Shown piece after piece: positions 16,151 through 25,502 of a DNA stretch of 64,000 bases. The position numbers and the translations under genes are program-made. This DNA is from Proteus terrae (GTDB lineage: Bacteria > Pseudomonadota > Gammaproteobacteria > Enterobacterales > Enterobacteriaceae). The stretch covers positions 1 to 64,000 of the forward strand of contig NZ_PENS01000013.1 in assembly GCF_003144325.1 (NCBI RefSeq), written 5' to 3'. Every line of letters starts with the position of its first letter. Within the stretch, counting starts at the first letter, position 1. Below the pieces are notes generated by a model. The model was not told the DNA's origin and searched no databases. It worked only from the letters and a program-made list of their open reading frames with translations.

Positions 16151-16207
16151 ACAGGGTTAGAGAATTCTTTTTTAAATCCATTTAGTTACGATTAATTTGC
16201 TGAAAAT

Positions 16208-17191
16208 TTACAACCATCTACTACGCTTTAACCACCAAGTAACAATCACAATCAAAACAAAGAGAGATAAACAAAAGATGGTAAAACCATAAGGAAACTC
16301 ATTTCCGGGTATTCCGCCTAAATTGACACCAAATAGCCCTGTTAGAAATGTTGTTGGTAAAAATAACATCGCCATTAGCGACATCGTATAAGTACGTCTA
16401 TTCATCGCATCAGCCATCATTGATGTTATTTCATCAGCAATCACCGCGGTACGAGAAATACTACTATCCAAATCCTCTAAACGTCGAGAAAGCCTTTCTG
16501 AAATTTCTAACATCGTAACTCTATCGCTATCACTCATCCACGGTAATTTTTCAATAGAAAGTCTTGAGAATACGTCTCTCTGAGGCGCCATATAGCGACG
16601 TAAAACTATTAACTGCTTTCTTAATAATGCGAGTTCACCTCTCGCGGGTATTTGTTGATCAAGGATCATATCTTCCAATTCAATTAATTGGTCATGCAAA
16701 GTCTCAACAAATTCGCCTATTTCATCAGTCACAGCATCAGCCATCGTAATTAGCCAATCGCCACTATTTTCAGGCCCATTACCTAGTTCTAAAGTATGAA
16801 TAACAGAATCTACAGAATTAACTCGGCGGTGACGGCTTGAAACGATAGTTTGACTGTTAATATAAATTCTAAAAGCAACAAGCTCATCTGGTCGATCATT
16901 AGGATTATTATTAATTGTTTGCAGATTGATAACGATACCTTCACCAATGCGTTGTGCTTTTGGTCTGACGTTCTCTGCAAGCAATATATCTTTAGCAATT
17001 GGTGGAAGTAATTCTGTCTCTTGTATCCATTGAGCACTTTGTGGTTTACGGTAATCTAAGTGCACCCAGTATGGTTTTTCATTTGTTGCAACAGTCTCTG
17101 CTGTGATTTCTGTTACTCCTCCATGCCCATTAAGTTGTGCTATGTAAATAGCATCTGAATCTTGTATAACAGAGTCATTAATTGTTTTCAC
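16208..17191 (-). CDS. zntB: Zinc transporter ZntB (CorA/MIT family)
   Basis: 327 residues, the usual ZntB length. A large cytoplasmic domain (1-265) is followed by two C-terminal helices. The pore signature between them reads TGLFGVNLGG, the GxN motif of the CorA family, and the protein ends WWLKRSRWL. ZntB transports Zn2+ across the inner membrane. It is followed on the same strand by fnrS, which has its own promoter. Confidence 0.93.
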   Translation of the reverse strand: MKTINDSVIQDSDAIYIAQLNGHGGVTEITAETVATNEKPYWVHLDYRKPQSAQWIQETELLPPIAKDILLAENVRPKAQRIGEGIVINLQTINNNPNDRPDELVAFRIYINSQTIVSSRHRRVNSVDSVIHTLELGNGPENSGDWLITMADAVTDEIGEFVETLHDQLIELEDMILDQQIPARGELALLRKQLIVLRRYMAPQRDVFSRLSIEKLPWMSDSDRVTMLEISERLSRRLEDLDSSISRTAVIADEITSMMADAMNRRTYTMSLMAMLFLPTTFLTGLFGVNLGGIPGNEFPYGFTIFCLSLFVLIVIVTWWLKRSRWL

Positions 17192-17570
17192 TTAGCTTCC
17201 TCCATAACTTTTGCTTTTTAAAGGTAATACTTAAACTCAATGCTCAATTGTCAAATATGATTGATCTACCTTCATTTTATAACGTTATGTTTTGAGTTGT
17301 TATTCTATACTTTTTTCTAGTTATCTGTATATCAACCCTATTTTTGTTTAATTCATCTAAAACTTCTATTTATCTTCATCACTTTAGGATTATTACACTA
17401 AATTAAATACTGATAGTTACGTTAGGATATTAATACTTAGAATAACAGCAGGTAACTTATTTTGTTTACAGGAAAAAAATTACCTGCTGTAATTTATAAT
17501 AATTATCTGTCTGGTGTATACTAAATATTCTTTAATACATTTATTGCACCCTAAAAATAAGGTCATCAAT
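17192..17570. other. Divergent region zntB / lipoprotein, with long inverted repeat
   Basis: 379 bp, no ORF. It holds an exact 11-bp inverted repeat ACAGCAGGTAA (17445-17455) / TTACCTGCTGT (17480-17490), extendable to 15 bp with one mismatch, with a 24-base loop. It lies about 80 bp upstream of the lipoprotein start. It could be an operator pair or an RNA hairpin in the leader. Confidence 0.6.
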
Positions 17571-17912
17571 ATGAAAAAATTTATCGCTATTCCTTTATTT
17601 TTGCTTTTAGCTGGATGCAATGATGCAACTTCAACTAAAAGTGCAAATACAACACCTACTACGGGAACAACAAAAACGCTTCTAGTAGATTCACAACTGT
17701 ATGATTGTGTTGGTGTCGCACCAATGAAGTGTATGAAAGTGAAAGAGTTACCTTCTGGCGAATGGTCTTTGTTCTATCAAAATATTGATGGTTTTGAATA
17801 TAAAGCAGGAACTGAATACACATTAAAAGTTAATGTTACAGATATTCCTAACCCTCCAGCAGATGCACCAAGTGTGAAATATACACTGATTGAAGTTGTA
17901 GATAAGAAATAA
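17571..17912 (+). CDS. Lipoprotein with DUF4377-like domain
   Basis: 113 residues from ATG 17571, chosen because a signal peptide with lipobox LLLAGC (Cys 16) starts there and AAGG lies 9 bases upstream. The mature part has VDSQLYDCVGVAPMKCMKVK and FEYKAGTEYTLKV, a pattern of DUF4377/HslJ-associated domains in small envelope lipoproteins. Asn at the position after the lipid-modified Cys is compatible with outer-membrane sorting. Function unknown. A terminator hairpin (CTCACAATA ... TATTGTGAG, about 17932-17962) follows. Confidence 0.75.
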   Translation: MKKFIAIPLFLLLAGCNDATSTKSANTTPTTGTTKTLLVDSQLYDCVGVAPMKCMKVKELPSGEWSLFYQNIDGFEYKAGTEYTLKVNVTDIPNPPADAPSVKYTLIEVVDKK

Positions 17913-18212
17913 AACACCACTCTAAAATCTAGCTCACAATAGGTATTAAAACTTATTGTGAGTATTTTCACCTATTACACTCAATTTCTGCTACCTACCA
18001 TTAAAATAATAACACCTCATTATATTACCACTTAAAATTATCAATAAATTTTATATTAATTAATAATTGGCTATTTATAATAATTTTATTTTTATTGAGT
18101 TTAAAAATAAGCAAACAAACTTTTTTTAAGAGTAATTTCAATCAATTAATATTGAAATCAACATTTATTTTACTAAAAATAGCGTTCTACACATCAACAT
18201 AGAAACCCTACA
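17913..18212. other. AT-rich intergenic region
   Basis: 300 bp. After the terminator at 17932-17962 only A/T-rich sequence is seen; it presumably contains the promoter of the barrel gene at 18213. Confidence 0.5.
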
Positions 18213-18773
18213 ATGAATAAATTAGCCCTTACTTTAATTAGCTTTGCTTTATCTTATTCTTCTACATTACATGCCAATGATAAAACACATACCCTCTCTG
18301 CTGGTTATATTTACGGCAAAATAAAAGGTGACACCGCAAAAGGAGAGATAATCAGTTATCGATATGAAACAGAAAATACTTGGGGAATATTAATTTCTCT
18401 ACTGCGTTTAAATACAAATCATAAAGAATATTTTATTGATCCACGCTTTACCACACCGTCAACAATAAAATACCGAACCAAAACCACAGGCCTATTAATC
18501 GGCCCAACTTATAGAATAACACCTGAAATTTCTGTTTATGCTCAAATGGGTCCTAATAAATTAAAGTATCAGGAAGACAAACATCACTCTAAAATAAATA
18601 CAACAGACTCTCATATTGTAAATACAACAAGTGTAATTGGTCAAATTGGCATCGATTATAATCCTGTTAAGGATATCTCGTTTAGCTTGGGCTATCTTTA
18701 CTCTGATACCACAGCAAATAAGCGACATCTTGAATTAAGTGTTTTACAATTATCTCTAGGATTCCGTTTTTAA
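18213..18773 (+). CDS. Ail/OmpX-like outer membrane protein
   Basis: 186 residues. Residues 1-21 form a signal peptide ending LHA. The mature protein starts NDKTHTLSAGYIYGKIKG and ends LSLGFRF, with alternating strands of a small eight-stranded barrel and the C-terminal Phe. It resembles the barrel gene at 11301 in architecture (SAGY.../GLLIGPTYR vs SVGY.../TAGPSYR), though the two are clearly diverged. Role in adhesion or serum resistance is possible but unproven. Confidence 0.75.
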   Translation: MNKLALTLISFALSYSSTLHANDKTHTLSAGYIYGKIKGDTAKGEIISYRYETENTWGILISLLRLNTNHKEYFIDPRFTTPSTIKYRTKTTGLLIGPTYRITPEISVYAQMGPNKLKYQEDKHHSKINTTDSHIVNTTSVIGQIGIDYNPVKDISFSLGYLYSDTTANKRHLELSVLQLSLGFRF

Positions 18774-19019
18774 ACGACTTTCTAATAATTATTGACAATC
18801 CATAATTTAATTTAATTATAAAGAAAAATGAATGGATAATTCTACTTTTAAATTACTCAAACACCATAATAAATATATTAGGCTTTATTACAATTAAGTA
18901 TTTATATCTATAAATAAAACAAAACATAATATTTAACATCAAGCACATTGCACAATTGGTCAAAACAATACCATAAAAATGTATTAACATATCACTTGCA
19001 ATGTTTATTCCTTTTGAGT

Positions 19020-19054
19020 CTCCTTCTGTTTTTATAGCAGAGGGATTTTTTTTG
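19020..19054 (+). terminator. Plus-strand terminator A in the 594-bp gap
   Basis: TCCTTCTG ... CAGAGGGA stem (one G-U) followed by T8. Confidence 0.75.
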
Positions 19055-19167
19055 TTATAATATTTTATTAATTACTGTAACAGTTAGATACAATAAAAAG
19101 CGTGCAAAGAAAGCCTTAAGAATATAATTTATATCCAGACAATAAATCACCCTGCTTTATTTTGCTA

Positions 19168-19198
19168 CGCCCCTTTTTTTAAAGGGGTTCTTTTTTAT
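19168..19198 (+). terminator. Plus-strand terminator B in the 594-bp gap
   Basis: CCCCTTT ... AAAGGGG stem followed by TTCTTTTTT. Confidence 0.75.
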
Positions 19199-19301
19199 TG
19201 ACACTCTCTACTATTTTCTCATACTTCTTTAGTTTTCTTATTATTGATACATGCAAACGTATAAATCACAACTTCTTTACATTCTATTTGTACATAAAAA
19301 T

Positions 19302-19336
19302 AAAAAAACACCCCAAAATAGATATTAATTTTGAGG
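19302..19336 (-). terminator. Terminator of mppA
   Basis: On the minus strand CCTCAAAAT ... ATTTTGGGG is followed by TGTTTTTTT, about 32 bp past the stop. Confidence 0.75.
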
Positions 19337-19367
19337 CATAATTTAAACTTTTAATTTAGTTTCTATG

Positions 19368-20987
19368 TTAGTGCTTTAGAATATAAAGCGTATGGCTATA
19401 TGCAACATCTTCTGGATTCTTAATTGGATAACCTTTTAGCCATGGCTTTATTAATCGCCCATTTGTATATTGATAAATAGGTGCTATTGGTGCATCTTCA
19501 GCAATTATTTGTTCAGCACGGTTATACAAACTATTTCGCTCATTTGTATCAATAGCCATACTAGATAATGCTAACACTTCATCATATTGCTTATTCTGAT
19601 ATTTAGAAATATTACCGGTGTGTTTAGAACCTAATAGGCTTAAAAAAGTAGAAGGCTCATTATAGTCACCAATCCATGATGCCCTTATAACATCAAAATC
19701 CCCCGAATTTCGGCTATCAATATATGTTTTCCATTCCTGATTACGTAATTCGACTTTCACTCCTAATTTTTTCTTCCACATAGAAGCAACTGCAATAGCA
19801 ATTTTCTGATGATTCTCTGAATTATTGTATAACAATGAGAGTGTTAATGGATTATGAGGGCCATATCCAGCAGCCGCTAACAAGATCTTAGCCTGACTGT
19901 CTAATTCATCTTGATTGTATTCATCATAAATTGTAGGTTCTGGGGTAAAGCCCGCCGTTACATCAGGTGTGAAACGGTTTGCTGATTTCTCCCCTGTTCC
20001 TAATACTTTATCAGTGATAATTTTTCTATCTATCGCCATCGCTAATGCTTTACGTACACGAATATCTTTTGTTGGCCCTGATTGAGTATTAAAAGCATAA
20101 TAATAAGTTCCTAACTGGTCAGGAATATAAACCTCATTAGGAATATCTTTCATTAATTTATGGTATAAATTTTTCGGGAACGACTCTGTAATATCAATAT
20201 CACCAGCTAAATAACGTTTAGTCGCATGTGATTCATGATTAATAGGCACAAAAGTGACTTTAGTTAATACTGTATTTTTATGATCCCAATAATAAGGATT
20301 TGGCGTTAATACAATCTTCTCATTAACGACTCTGTCTTTTAAAACAAAAGCCCCATTTCCGACTAAATTGCCAACTTTAACCCACTCGGCACCATATTTT
20401 TCAATACTATGACGAGGTACAGGATATAACGAAAAATTAGTCGTCAAATTTGGAAAATAAGAAACTGGTCGTTCTAACGTGACTTTTAGTGTTTTTTCAT
20501 CAATCGCTTCTACACCTAATGATGTTGGTTTTAATTCTCCATCAATAATTTTTTGTGCATTTTCAATCGATGCGAGTGAGGCATACCATGCAAAAGGTGA
20601 AAGATTTTTAGGATCAACCAACCTTTGCCAACTATAGACAAAATCTGTTGCTGTTACTTTTTCACCATTGGACCATTTTGCATTATCACGTAAAGTGAAG
20701 ATCCACACGCGATTATCTTCTGTGCGCCAACTCTGAGCAACTCCCGGAATGGGTCGTCCATACTCATCTTCTATCGTCAACCCTTCAAACAAATCACGTT
20801 GCACTTGAGCTTCTGTTAATCCTACTGCATTAATAGGATCAAGTGATGCAGGCTCATCTTTCAAATGTCGAACCACTTCTTGCTTTTTATCGAGTATCGT
20901 TCCTACGGGGACTACTGCCGCATTTACCTGCGATGTGAGCAATCCTTGAACGACAAGTGCACATGAGATGACGAATATTTTGCGCAT
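19368..20987 (-). CDS. mppA: Murein tripeptide-binding protein MppA
   Basis: 539 residues from ATG 20987, chosen because AGGACG lies upstream and a clean signal peptide (to about VNA, 22) begins there; an earlier ATG at 21029 adds an implausible leader. It is an SBP_5 family periplasmic protein. Similarity to E. coli MppA is strong: VRHLKDEPASLDP, YLAGDIDITESFPKN and PIYQYTNGRLIKPWLKGYP. MppA binds L-Ala-D-Glu-meso-diaminopimelate for wall recycling through the Opp permease. The place beside tpx-tyrR agrees with MppA rather than OppA. Confidence 0.9.
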   Translation of the reverse strand: MRKIFVISCALVVQGLLTSQVNAAVVPVGTILDKKQEVVRHLKDEPASLDPINAVGLTEAQVQRDLFEGLTIEDEYGRPIPGVAQSWRTEDNRVWIFTLRDNAKWSNGEKVTATDFVYSWQRLVDPKNLSPFAWYASLASIENAQKIIDGELKPTSLGVEAIDEKTLKVTLERPVSYFPNLTTNFSLYPVPRHSIEKYGAEWVKVGNLVGNGAFVLKDRVVNEKIVLTPNPYYWDHKNTVLTKVTFVPINHESHATKRYLAGDIDITESFPKNLYHKLMKDIPNEVYIPDQLGTYYYAFNTQSGPTKDIRVRKALAMAIDRKIITDKVLGTGEKSANRFTPDVTAGFTPEPTIYDEYNQDELDSQAKILLAAAGYGPHNPLTLSLLYNNSENHQKIAIAVASMWKKKLGVKVELRNQEWKTYIDSRNSGDFDVIRASWIGDYNEPSTFLSLLGSKHTGNISKYQNKQYDEVLALSSMAIDTNERNSLYNRAEQIIAEDAPIAPIYQYTNGRLIKPWLKGYPIKNPEDVAYSHTLYILKH

Positions 20988-21210
20988 GTCTGTTTCGTCC
21001 TGTAATCTGTATGAGAATGAACAGCACAATTATAAGAGCCTGATAAAAAGGCACAATCACTGATTACAAATATTTTATAAATTTTTATGTTTTTAGTGAT
21101 GACTATGCCAATAGTGGCAAATTTTAATAATGGTTAAGCATTAACGAGAATTATCGTTAATAATGAGTATTAATAACAGTTAGTCTGACAACTAATAAAG
21201 GAGAACAACA

Positions 21211-21714
21211 ATGGCACATCAAGTTACTTTACAAGGAAATGCAGTGGCACTAACGGGTAATTTCCCAGCAGTAGGTCAAAAAGCTGCAGATTTCTCTCTT
21301 GTTGGTAAAGATCTTAATGATGTTTCTTTAGCGAATTTTGCAGGTAAACGTAAAGTTCTAAACATTTTCCCAAGTGTAGATACTGGTGTTTGTGCTGCAA
21401 GCGTTCGCCAATTTAATAAAGTTGCAAATGAATTAAATAACACCGTTGTTTTATGTATTTCAGCTGATTTACCTTTTGCTCAAGCACGTTTTTGTGGTGC
21501 AGAAGGCTTAGACAACGTTGTGACTTTATCTACAATGCGTGGTGCTGAATTCAAAGAAAACTACGGCGTTGCAATTGCATCAGGCCCATTAGCTGGCTTA
21601 ACGAGCCGTGCAGTAATTGTTTTAGATGAAAATAACACTGTTATCTACACCCAGTTGGTTGATGAAATCACAACTGAACCAAATTATGATGATGCATTAA
21701 ACGCATTAAAATAA
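21211..21714 (+). CDS. tpx: Thiol peroxidase Tpx
   Basis: 167-residue atypical 2-Cys peroxiredoxin that reduces lipid and other hydroperoxides using thioredoxin. The peroxidatic Cys61 lies in [12 protein letters not shown] and the resolving Cys95 in ARFCGAEG, the same numbers as in E. coli. AAAGGAG precedes ATG 21211. Two short palindromes at 21106-21119 (TGCCA-N4-TGGCA) and 21140-21161 (ATTAACGA-N6-TCGTTAAT) lie in the promoter region. Confidence 0.96.
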   Translation: MAHQVTLQGNAVALTGNFPAVGQKAADFSLVGKDLNDVSLANFAGKRKVLNIFPSVDTGVCAASVRQFNKVANELNNTVVLCISADLPFAQARFCGAEGLDNVVTLSTMRGAEFKENYGVAIASGPLAGLTSRAVIVLDENNTVIYTQLVDEITTEPNYDDALNALK

Positions 21715-21722
21715 TACTGATA

Positions 21723-21759
21723 AAAAAATAGACGGGCATTATGCTCGTCTATTTTTATT
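21723..21759. terminator. Bidirectional terminator tpx / tyrR
   Basis: AAAATAGACG ... CGTCTATTTTT hairpin with A- and T-runs, between convergent genes. Confidence 0.85.
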
Positions 21760-21782
21760 ATGCACAAAATCTTACTACTCAA

Positions 21783-23348
21783 TTAATCTTCAGACTTCTC
21801 ACCCTTTTTACTCGTAAGATTATATTCTCTTAGCTTATTCGCAATAGCAGTATGAGAAATGCCTAAGCGTTTTGCTAATTTACGTGTACTTGGATAATCA
21901 CGGTATAAACGCGTTAAAATAGAAGCTTCAAAGCGTTTTGTCATTTCATCTAACGAGCCTTCTAATAAGTTCTCATCAAATAATGTTTCATCCGTATGCT
22001 CAGGTAACGTAATATCTTGAACACGTAATGTATTTCCGACTAACTGTGCCATTGCTTGGTAAACAATATTCCGTAATTGACGAATATTACCCGGCCAAGA
22101 ATATTGCATTAAATAATTTGAGAAATCGGTAGAAATAGATGGTACTCCCATCTTTTGTTCTTGGCAGTACTGATTAATAAAATGAGTTGCCAACGGAATT
22201 ATATCGTCCTTTCTTTCTCTTAATGGCGGTAATGTTAGTGTTAATACGTTCAATCGGTAATAGAGATCTTCTCTAAACAATCCCTTTTGTACTAATTCCC
22301 ATAAGTTTTTCTGAGTAGCACAAATAATACGCACATCGACATTAACTTCTTCTTCTTCGCCCACTCTGCGGAACGTTCCGTCATTTAAAAAGCGTAGAAG
22401 TTTGATCTGCATTTGCGGTGACATTTCACCGATTTCATCAAGTAAAACAGTGCCACCATTAGCTTGCTCAAAAAAGCCCTTTTTTCCTTCAATAGCATTA
22501 GGATAAGCACCTGCTGCATAGCCAAATAACTCACTTTCAACAACATCATCAGGCATTGACGCACAATTTAAGCCAAGAAATGGATACCTTAAACGGTTAC
22601 TTAGTAAATGGCAGGCTTTTGCCAATAAATCCTTTCCTGTACCTGTTTCACCCACTAATAACAATGGATCATTCATTATTGCCATTTTCTTTGCACGAAT
22701 AATAAGCTGCTTCATTTTAGGTGTTACGGCAATAATTTGGTCAAACCCACTTTGATCATTAGCCACTAATTTAGGATGATCATAAATAATTTCATGATAT
22801 TTCAGTAAAACAAAAGCTCCAACACAATGATTATATTGGTTATCATCCGTAAGTTTAATTGGGACTATTTCCATTTCAAAATTCTGTTTTTTCACAGTAA
22901 TAGGCACCATTTGGATAAAGTGCTCTTTTTGTTCTAAAAAACGATGAATATTAAAATTTGGAATAAATTGATTAAATGTTTTCTCAGAATGGTCATCTGG
23001 AGATAAACCAAAAAGCAGTCTTGTTGCAGGATTGAGTAACTTGACCTTGCCTTTGGTATCAATAGAAAAAACAGGAACAGGGACAGACTCTAATAGTGTC
23101 CAAATTGCACGATGTTCTTGCTCTGATGGCATAAATGCAACAGTACGCACATCAATAACACCATTTATTCGACGTATTTCCGCCATCAACGGTTGAAAAA
23201 TATCAAAATCAATCTGTGAAAAATTCAGGTAAATAAGACCTATTGGGAATATTTCAATTCCACGCAAATCAATATTTTTTAATACTAGCAGATCTAATAA
23301 TTCACGGGTTAACCCGATGCGATCTTCACAAGTGACCTCTAAACGCAT
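21783..23348 (-). CDS. tyrR: Aromatic amino acid regulator TyrR
   Basis: 521 residues. The N-terminal ACT domain (1-75) is followed by a PAS domain (about 80-190), an AAA+ domain with Walker A GETGTGKD (233-240), and a C-terminal helix-turn-helix (TRKLAKRLGISHTAIANKLREY). TyrR represses or activates genes for aromatic amino acid synthesis and transport with tyrosine, phenylalanine or tryptophan as cofactor. The GAFTGA loop for sigma-54 contact is replaced by GAYPNAIEG, as expected for TyrR, which works with sigma-70. Confidence 0.95.
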   Translation of the reverse strand: MRLEVTCEDRIGLTRELLDLLVLKNIDLRGIEIFPIGLIYLNFSQIDFDIFQPLMAEIRRINGVIDVRTVAFMPSEQEHRAIWTLLESVPVPVFSIDTKGKVKLLNPATRLLFGLSPDDHSEKTFNQFIPNFNIHRFLEQKEHFIQMVPITVKKQNFEMEIVPIKLTDDNQYNHCVGAFVLLKYHEIIYDHPKLVANDQSGFDQIIAVTPKMKQLIIRAKKMAIMNDPLLLVGETGTGKDLLAKACHLLSNRLRYPFLGLNCASMPDDVVESELFGYAAGAYPNAIEGKKGFFEQANGGTVLLDEIGEMSPQMQIKLLRFLNDGTFRRVGEEEEVNVDVRIICATQKNLWELVQKGLFREDLYYRLNVLTLTLPPLRERKDDIIPLATHFINQYCQEQKMGVPSISTDFSNYLMQYSWPGNIRQLRNIVYQAMAQLVGNTLRVQDITLPEHTDETLFDENLLEGSLDEMTKRFEASILTRLYRDYPSTRKLAKRLGISHTAIANKLREYNLTSKKGEKSED

Positions 23349-23501
23349 TATAAACCTTCTTAATACTGAGTGACCCTGAACTAATTCTAGATATTATACA
23401 TAAATATCAACGAAATAAAGAGGCTTGTCAGCAAAGGTTGACACTACTAGCATTTATTTTTACACAACTAAATTAATCTCCTGATTTTTAACCAAGATTA
23501 T

Positions 23502-23921
23502 TTATGCTTTAAAAAAGCCGAATAACGAAAATGAAGAGGGTTTTATTATTTTTTTTAGTTCAAAATCGATAAGATATTCGACATCCTTTACCAAAGGGCT
23601 TAATTCTCGACGGATTACCTTTTTGATAGTTTTACATCCATTATCAAAACAAAAAAGGAGATAATCTAATGCATTTATTGCCTTTTCTCTCTTATCCGAC
23701 TCACTCAGATATTCAAAAAATTGGGATGTCTCTTTTATTTGAAATGACTTAGGTTGATTTTGGTATTGTCTCTTTTTAATCTCGCTAATCGTCTCACTAA
23801 GAATAGGGATTAAAATGCTGAGCTGGTTATCGATATTTGAGACATTAAATGCCGAACTCAAATAGAGTTGACGCCTTTGTTTAGAAAGTTTTTTTATTAC
23901 TGACATTTGTATTTCTTTCAT
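23502..23921 (-). CDS. Hypothetical protein, 139 residues
   Basis: Not recognised. The protein is Lys/Glu/Ser-rich, without signal peptide or membrane segment, and probably mostly helical. It ends in a hydrophobic SSFSLFGFFKA tail. ATG 23921 has TAGG seven bases upstream; a second Met at codon 6 is an alternative start. It lies alone between tyrR and the psp-ycj operon on the same strand, a position without counterpart in E. coli. Coding status rests on ORF length and a plausible start only. Confidence 0.5.
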   Translation of the reverse strand: MKEIQMSVIKKLSKQRRQLYLSSAFNVSNIDNQLSILIPILSETISEIKKRQYQNQPKSFQIKETSQFFEYLSESDKREKAINALDYLLFCFDNGCKTIKKVIRRELSPLVKDVEYLIDFELKKIIKPSSFSLFGFFKA

Positions 23922-24458
23922 ATTTTAACCTAGTTAGAAGGATTATTTATTAGCCACTTTTCTATTTTTTATAAATAAAAAACCTCTCTATTTATTAAAT
24001 AGCAAGTCGCTTACAAATTAGACACTTGAAAATATATTGAGAAAATAGCTCTGTGGTACGTCTTTGTGGTGATATTTAACGCTATTTATCATACTAAACT
24101 CAATACTATTTTCTTTCGAAAAAGGAATATTATGATTAAAATTACAAATATTTCACTACAGGAACACACATTAACATTTAAATACAATTAGTTAAAAATC
24201 ATCTTTTTTTACATAAGAACTTATTCTTCTTAAAATTCTTTATCACAATAGTTTCTTATTAAAATAATAACATCATTACCAATAAAATAATAAAAACACT
24301 TTATATTATTTAACGCCTTATTTTAAAATAATATCTTATGACTTCCTTCATTATGGTTATTTTATATAAACAATACTTTTGCTAATTTTTATACAAAAAA
24401 ACCGCAGAAAGGTTTCTACGGTTTTTATTTAAAATTGCTAAAAGGTAAGAATAATAAT
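23922..24458. other. AT-rich intergenic region
   Basis: 537 bp. A terminator for ycjF lies at 24397-24428. A 19-codon ORF at 24132-24191 has AAAGGA upstream but nothing else to support it. No other structure recognised. Confidence 0.5.
24397..24428 (-). terminator. Terminator of the psp-ycj operon
   Basis: ACCGCAGAAA / TTTCTACGGT stem with one mismatch, flanked by A6 on the left (T-run on the minus strand), 31 bp past ycjF. Confidence 0.75.
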
Positions 24459-25502
24459 TTATTCCTTTTTCTTGCCACCAATTGTAGTTTTTAATTTTCC
24501 TATTAGCTCTTTTCTAAAATCGCCTAACTTAGGTTTATTATCATCAATCCACGGTAAAGGACGGCATAGTTCCATTGCTTTTATTCCTAAGCGTGCCGTT
24601 AGTAAACCGGCTCCAATACCTTGAGCAGCCCTTGTTGATAATCGAGCTGCAAGATCTTGTGAAAGCCAGTCCATTCCGACTTCTCTAACCAGTTCTGTCG
24701 CACCCGCAAATGCAATATTAACCAGAACAAGGCGAAAGAGTTTTAAACGACTATAGTAGCCTAATTCGATACCGTAAATTTCCGCTATGCGATTAATTAA
24801 ACGGATATTACGCCAACCAATAAAGGCCATATCAACCATCGCTAGTGGACTAACCGCGATCATTAAGGTTGATTCAGCGGCAGAACGGCTAATTTCGGCC
24901 CTTGCTTGTTTATCTAAAATAGGTTGAACAAGTTGGCTATAAAGTTCTAATACCTCTTTATCATTATGTGTGTCATGTAATGCACTTTGCCAACGAATTA
25001 ATGCTGGATGTTGAGAGCCAATACCCGCTTGTTTAGCGAGCTTTTCGCAAAATGGTCGACCGTTCCCCATCGCATGGCTATAAAGTAATTCTTTTGCTTT
25101 ATCTCTTTCATCTGCGCGTTGACGTAAACGATAAATACGACGCCACTCTGTTATAACTGATCCTATTCCAGCAACAACAATTAACCCGCCTGCACTGGCT
25201 GCACCCAACGCAATCCAGTCAGAATTTGTCCATGAGTCATAAATCCATTGTCCAGTTTGAGCAATAACACTAACCCCTAAAATGGTACTCGCAATCGTTA
25301 ATAACCGTTTCCAGACACTTTTTTTCGGTTTTAAAATTGATTGAACATCACCTTCTAATTGCCCTTCATTCTCTTCATCTAATTGTGGATCAATAGGTAA
25401 AAATTGCTCATTTTCATTAAAGCCAACACCTTTTTTCAAGATGACTTCTTCTTGAAGTATGGGCTCTTTAAAATCAATTCGCGATTTTAATGGCTCATTC
25501 AT
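24459..25502 (-). CDS. ycjF: YcjF family inner membrane protein (UPF0283/DUF697)
   Basis: 347 residues. An acidic, charged N-terminus (1-65) is followed by two membrane segments (about 66-86 and 97-118) and a C-terminal DUF697-type domain containing further hydrophobic helices. Function unknown; in E. coli it is co-expressed with ycjX and the psp genes in envelope stress. Its ATG overlaps the ycjX stop by 4 bases (ATGA), a sign of translational coupling. Confidence 0.92.
   Translation of the reverse strand: MNEPLKSRIDFKEPILQEEVILKKGVGFNENEQFLPIDPQLDEENEGQLEGDVQSILKPKKSVWKRLLTIASTILGVSVIAQTGQWIYDSWTNSDWIALGAASAGGLIVVAGIGSVITEWRRIYRLRQRADERDKAKELLYSHAMGNGRPFCEKLAKQAGIGSQHPALIRWQSALHDTHNDKEVLELYSQLVQPILDKQARAEISRSAAESTLMIAVSPLAMVDMAFIGWRNIRLINRIAEIYGIELGYYSRLKLFRLVLVNIAFAGATELVREVGMDWLSQDLAARLSTRAAQGIGAGLLTARLGIKAMELCRPLPWIDDNKPKLGDFRKELIGKLKTTIGGKKKE

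Larger units (their letters stand above)
18774..19367. other. Large intergenic region with tandem plus-strand terminators
   Basis: 594 bp without an ORF. Two good plus-strand terminators, at 19020-19054 and 19168-19198, lie 240 and 390 bp beyond the barrel gene, which suggests at least one extra short transcript such as a small RNA. A third hairpin at 19302-19336 serves mppA on the minus strand. I found no match to a small RNA family I know. Confidence 0.5.

Noticed and set aside
11301..18773. Idea that the two small barrel proteins (11301 and 18213) are a recent duplication
   Set aside because: They share architecture and end motifs but little sequence identity, so they are old paralogues or independent members of the family.
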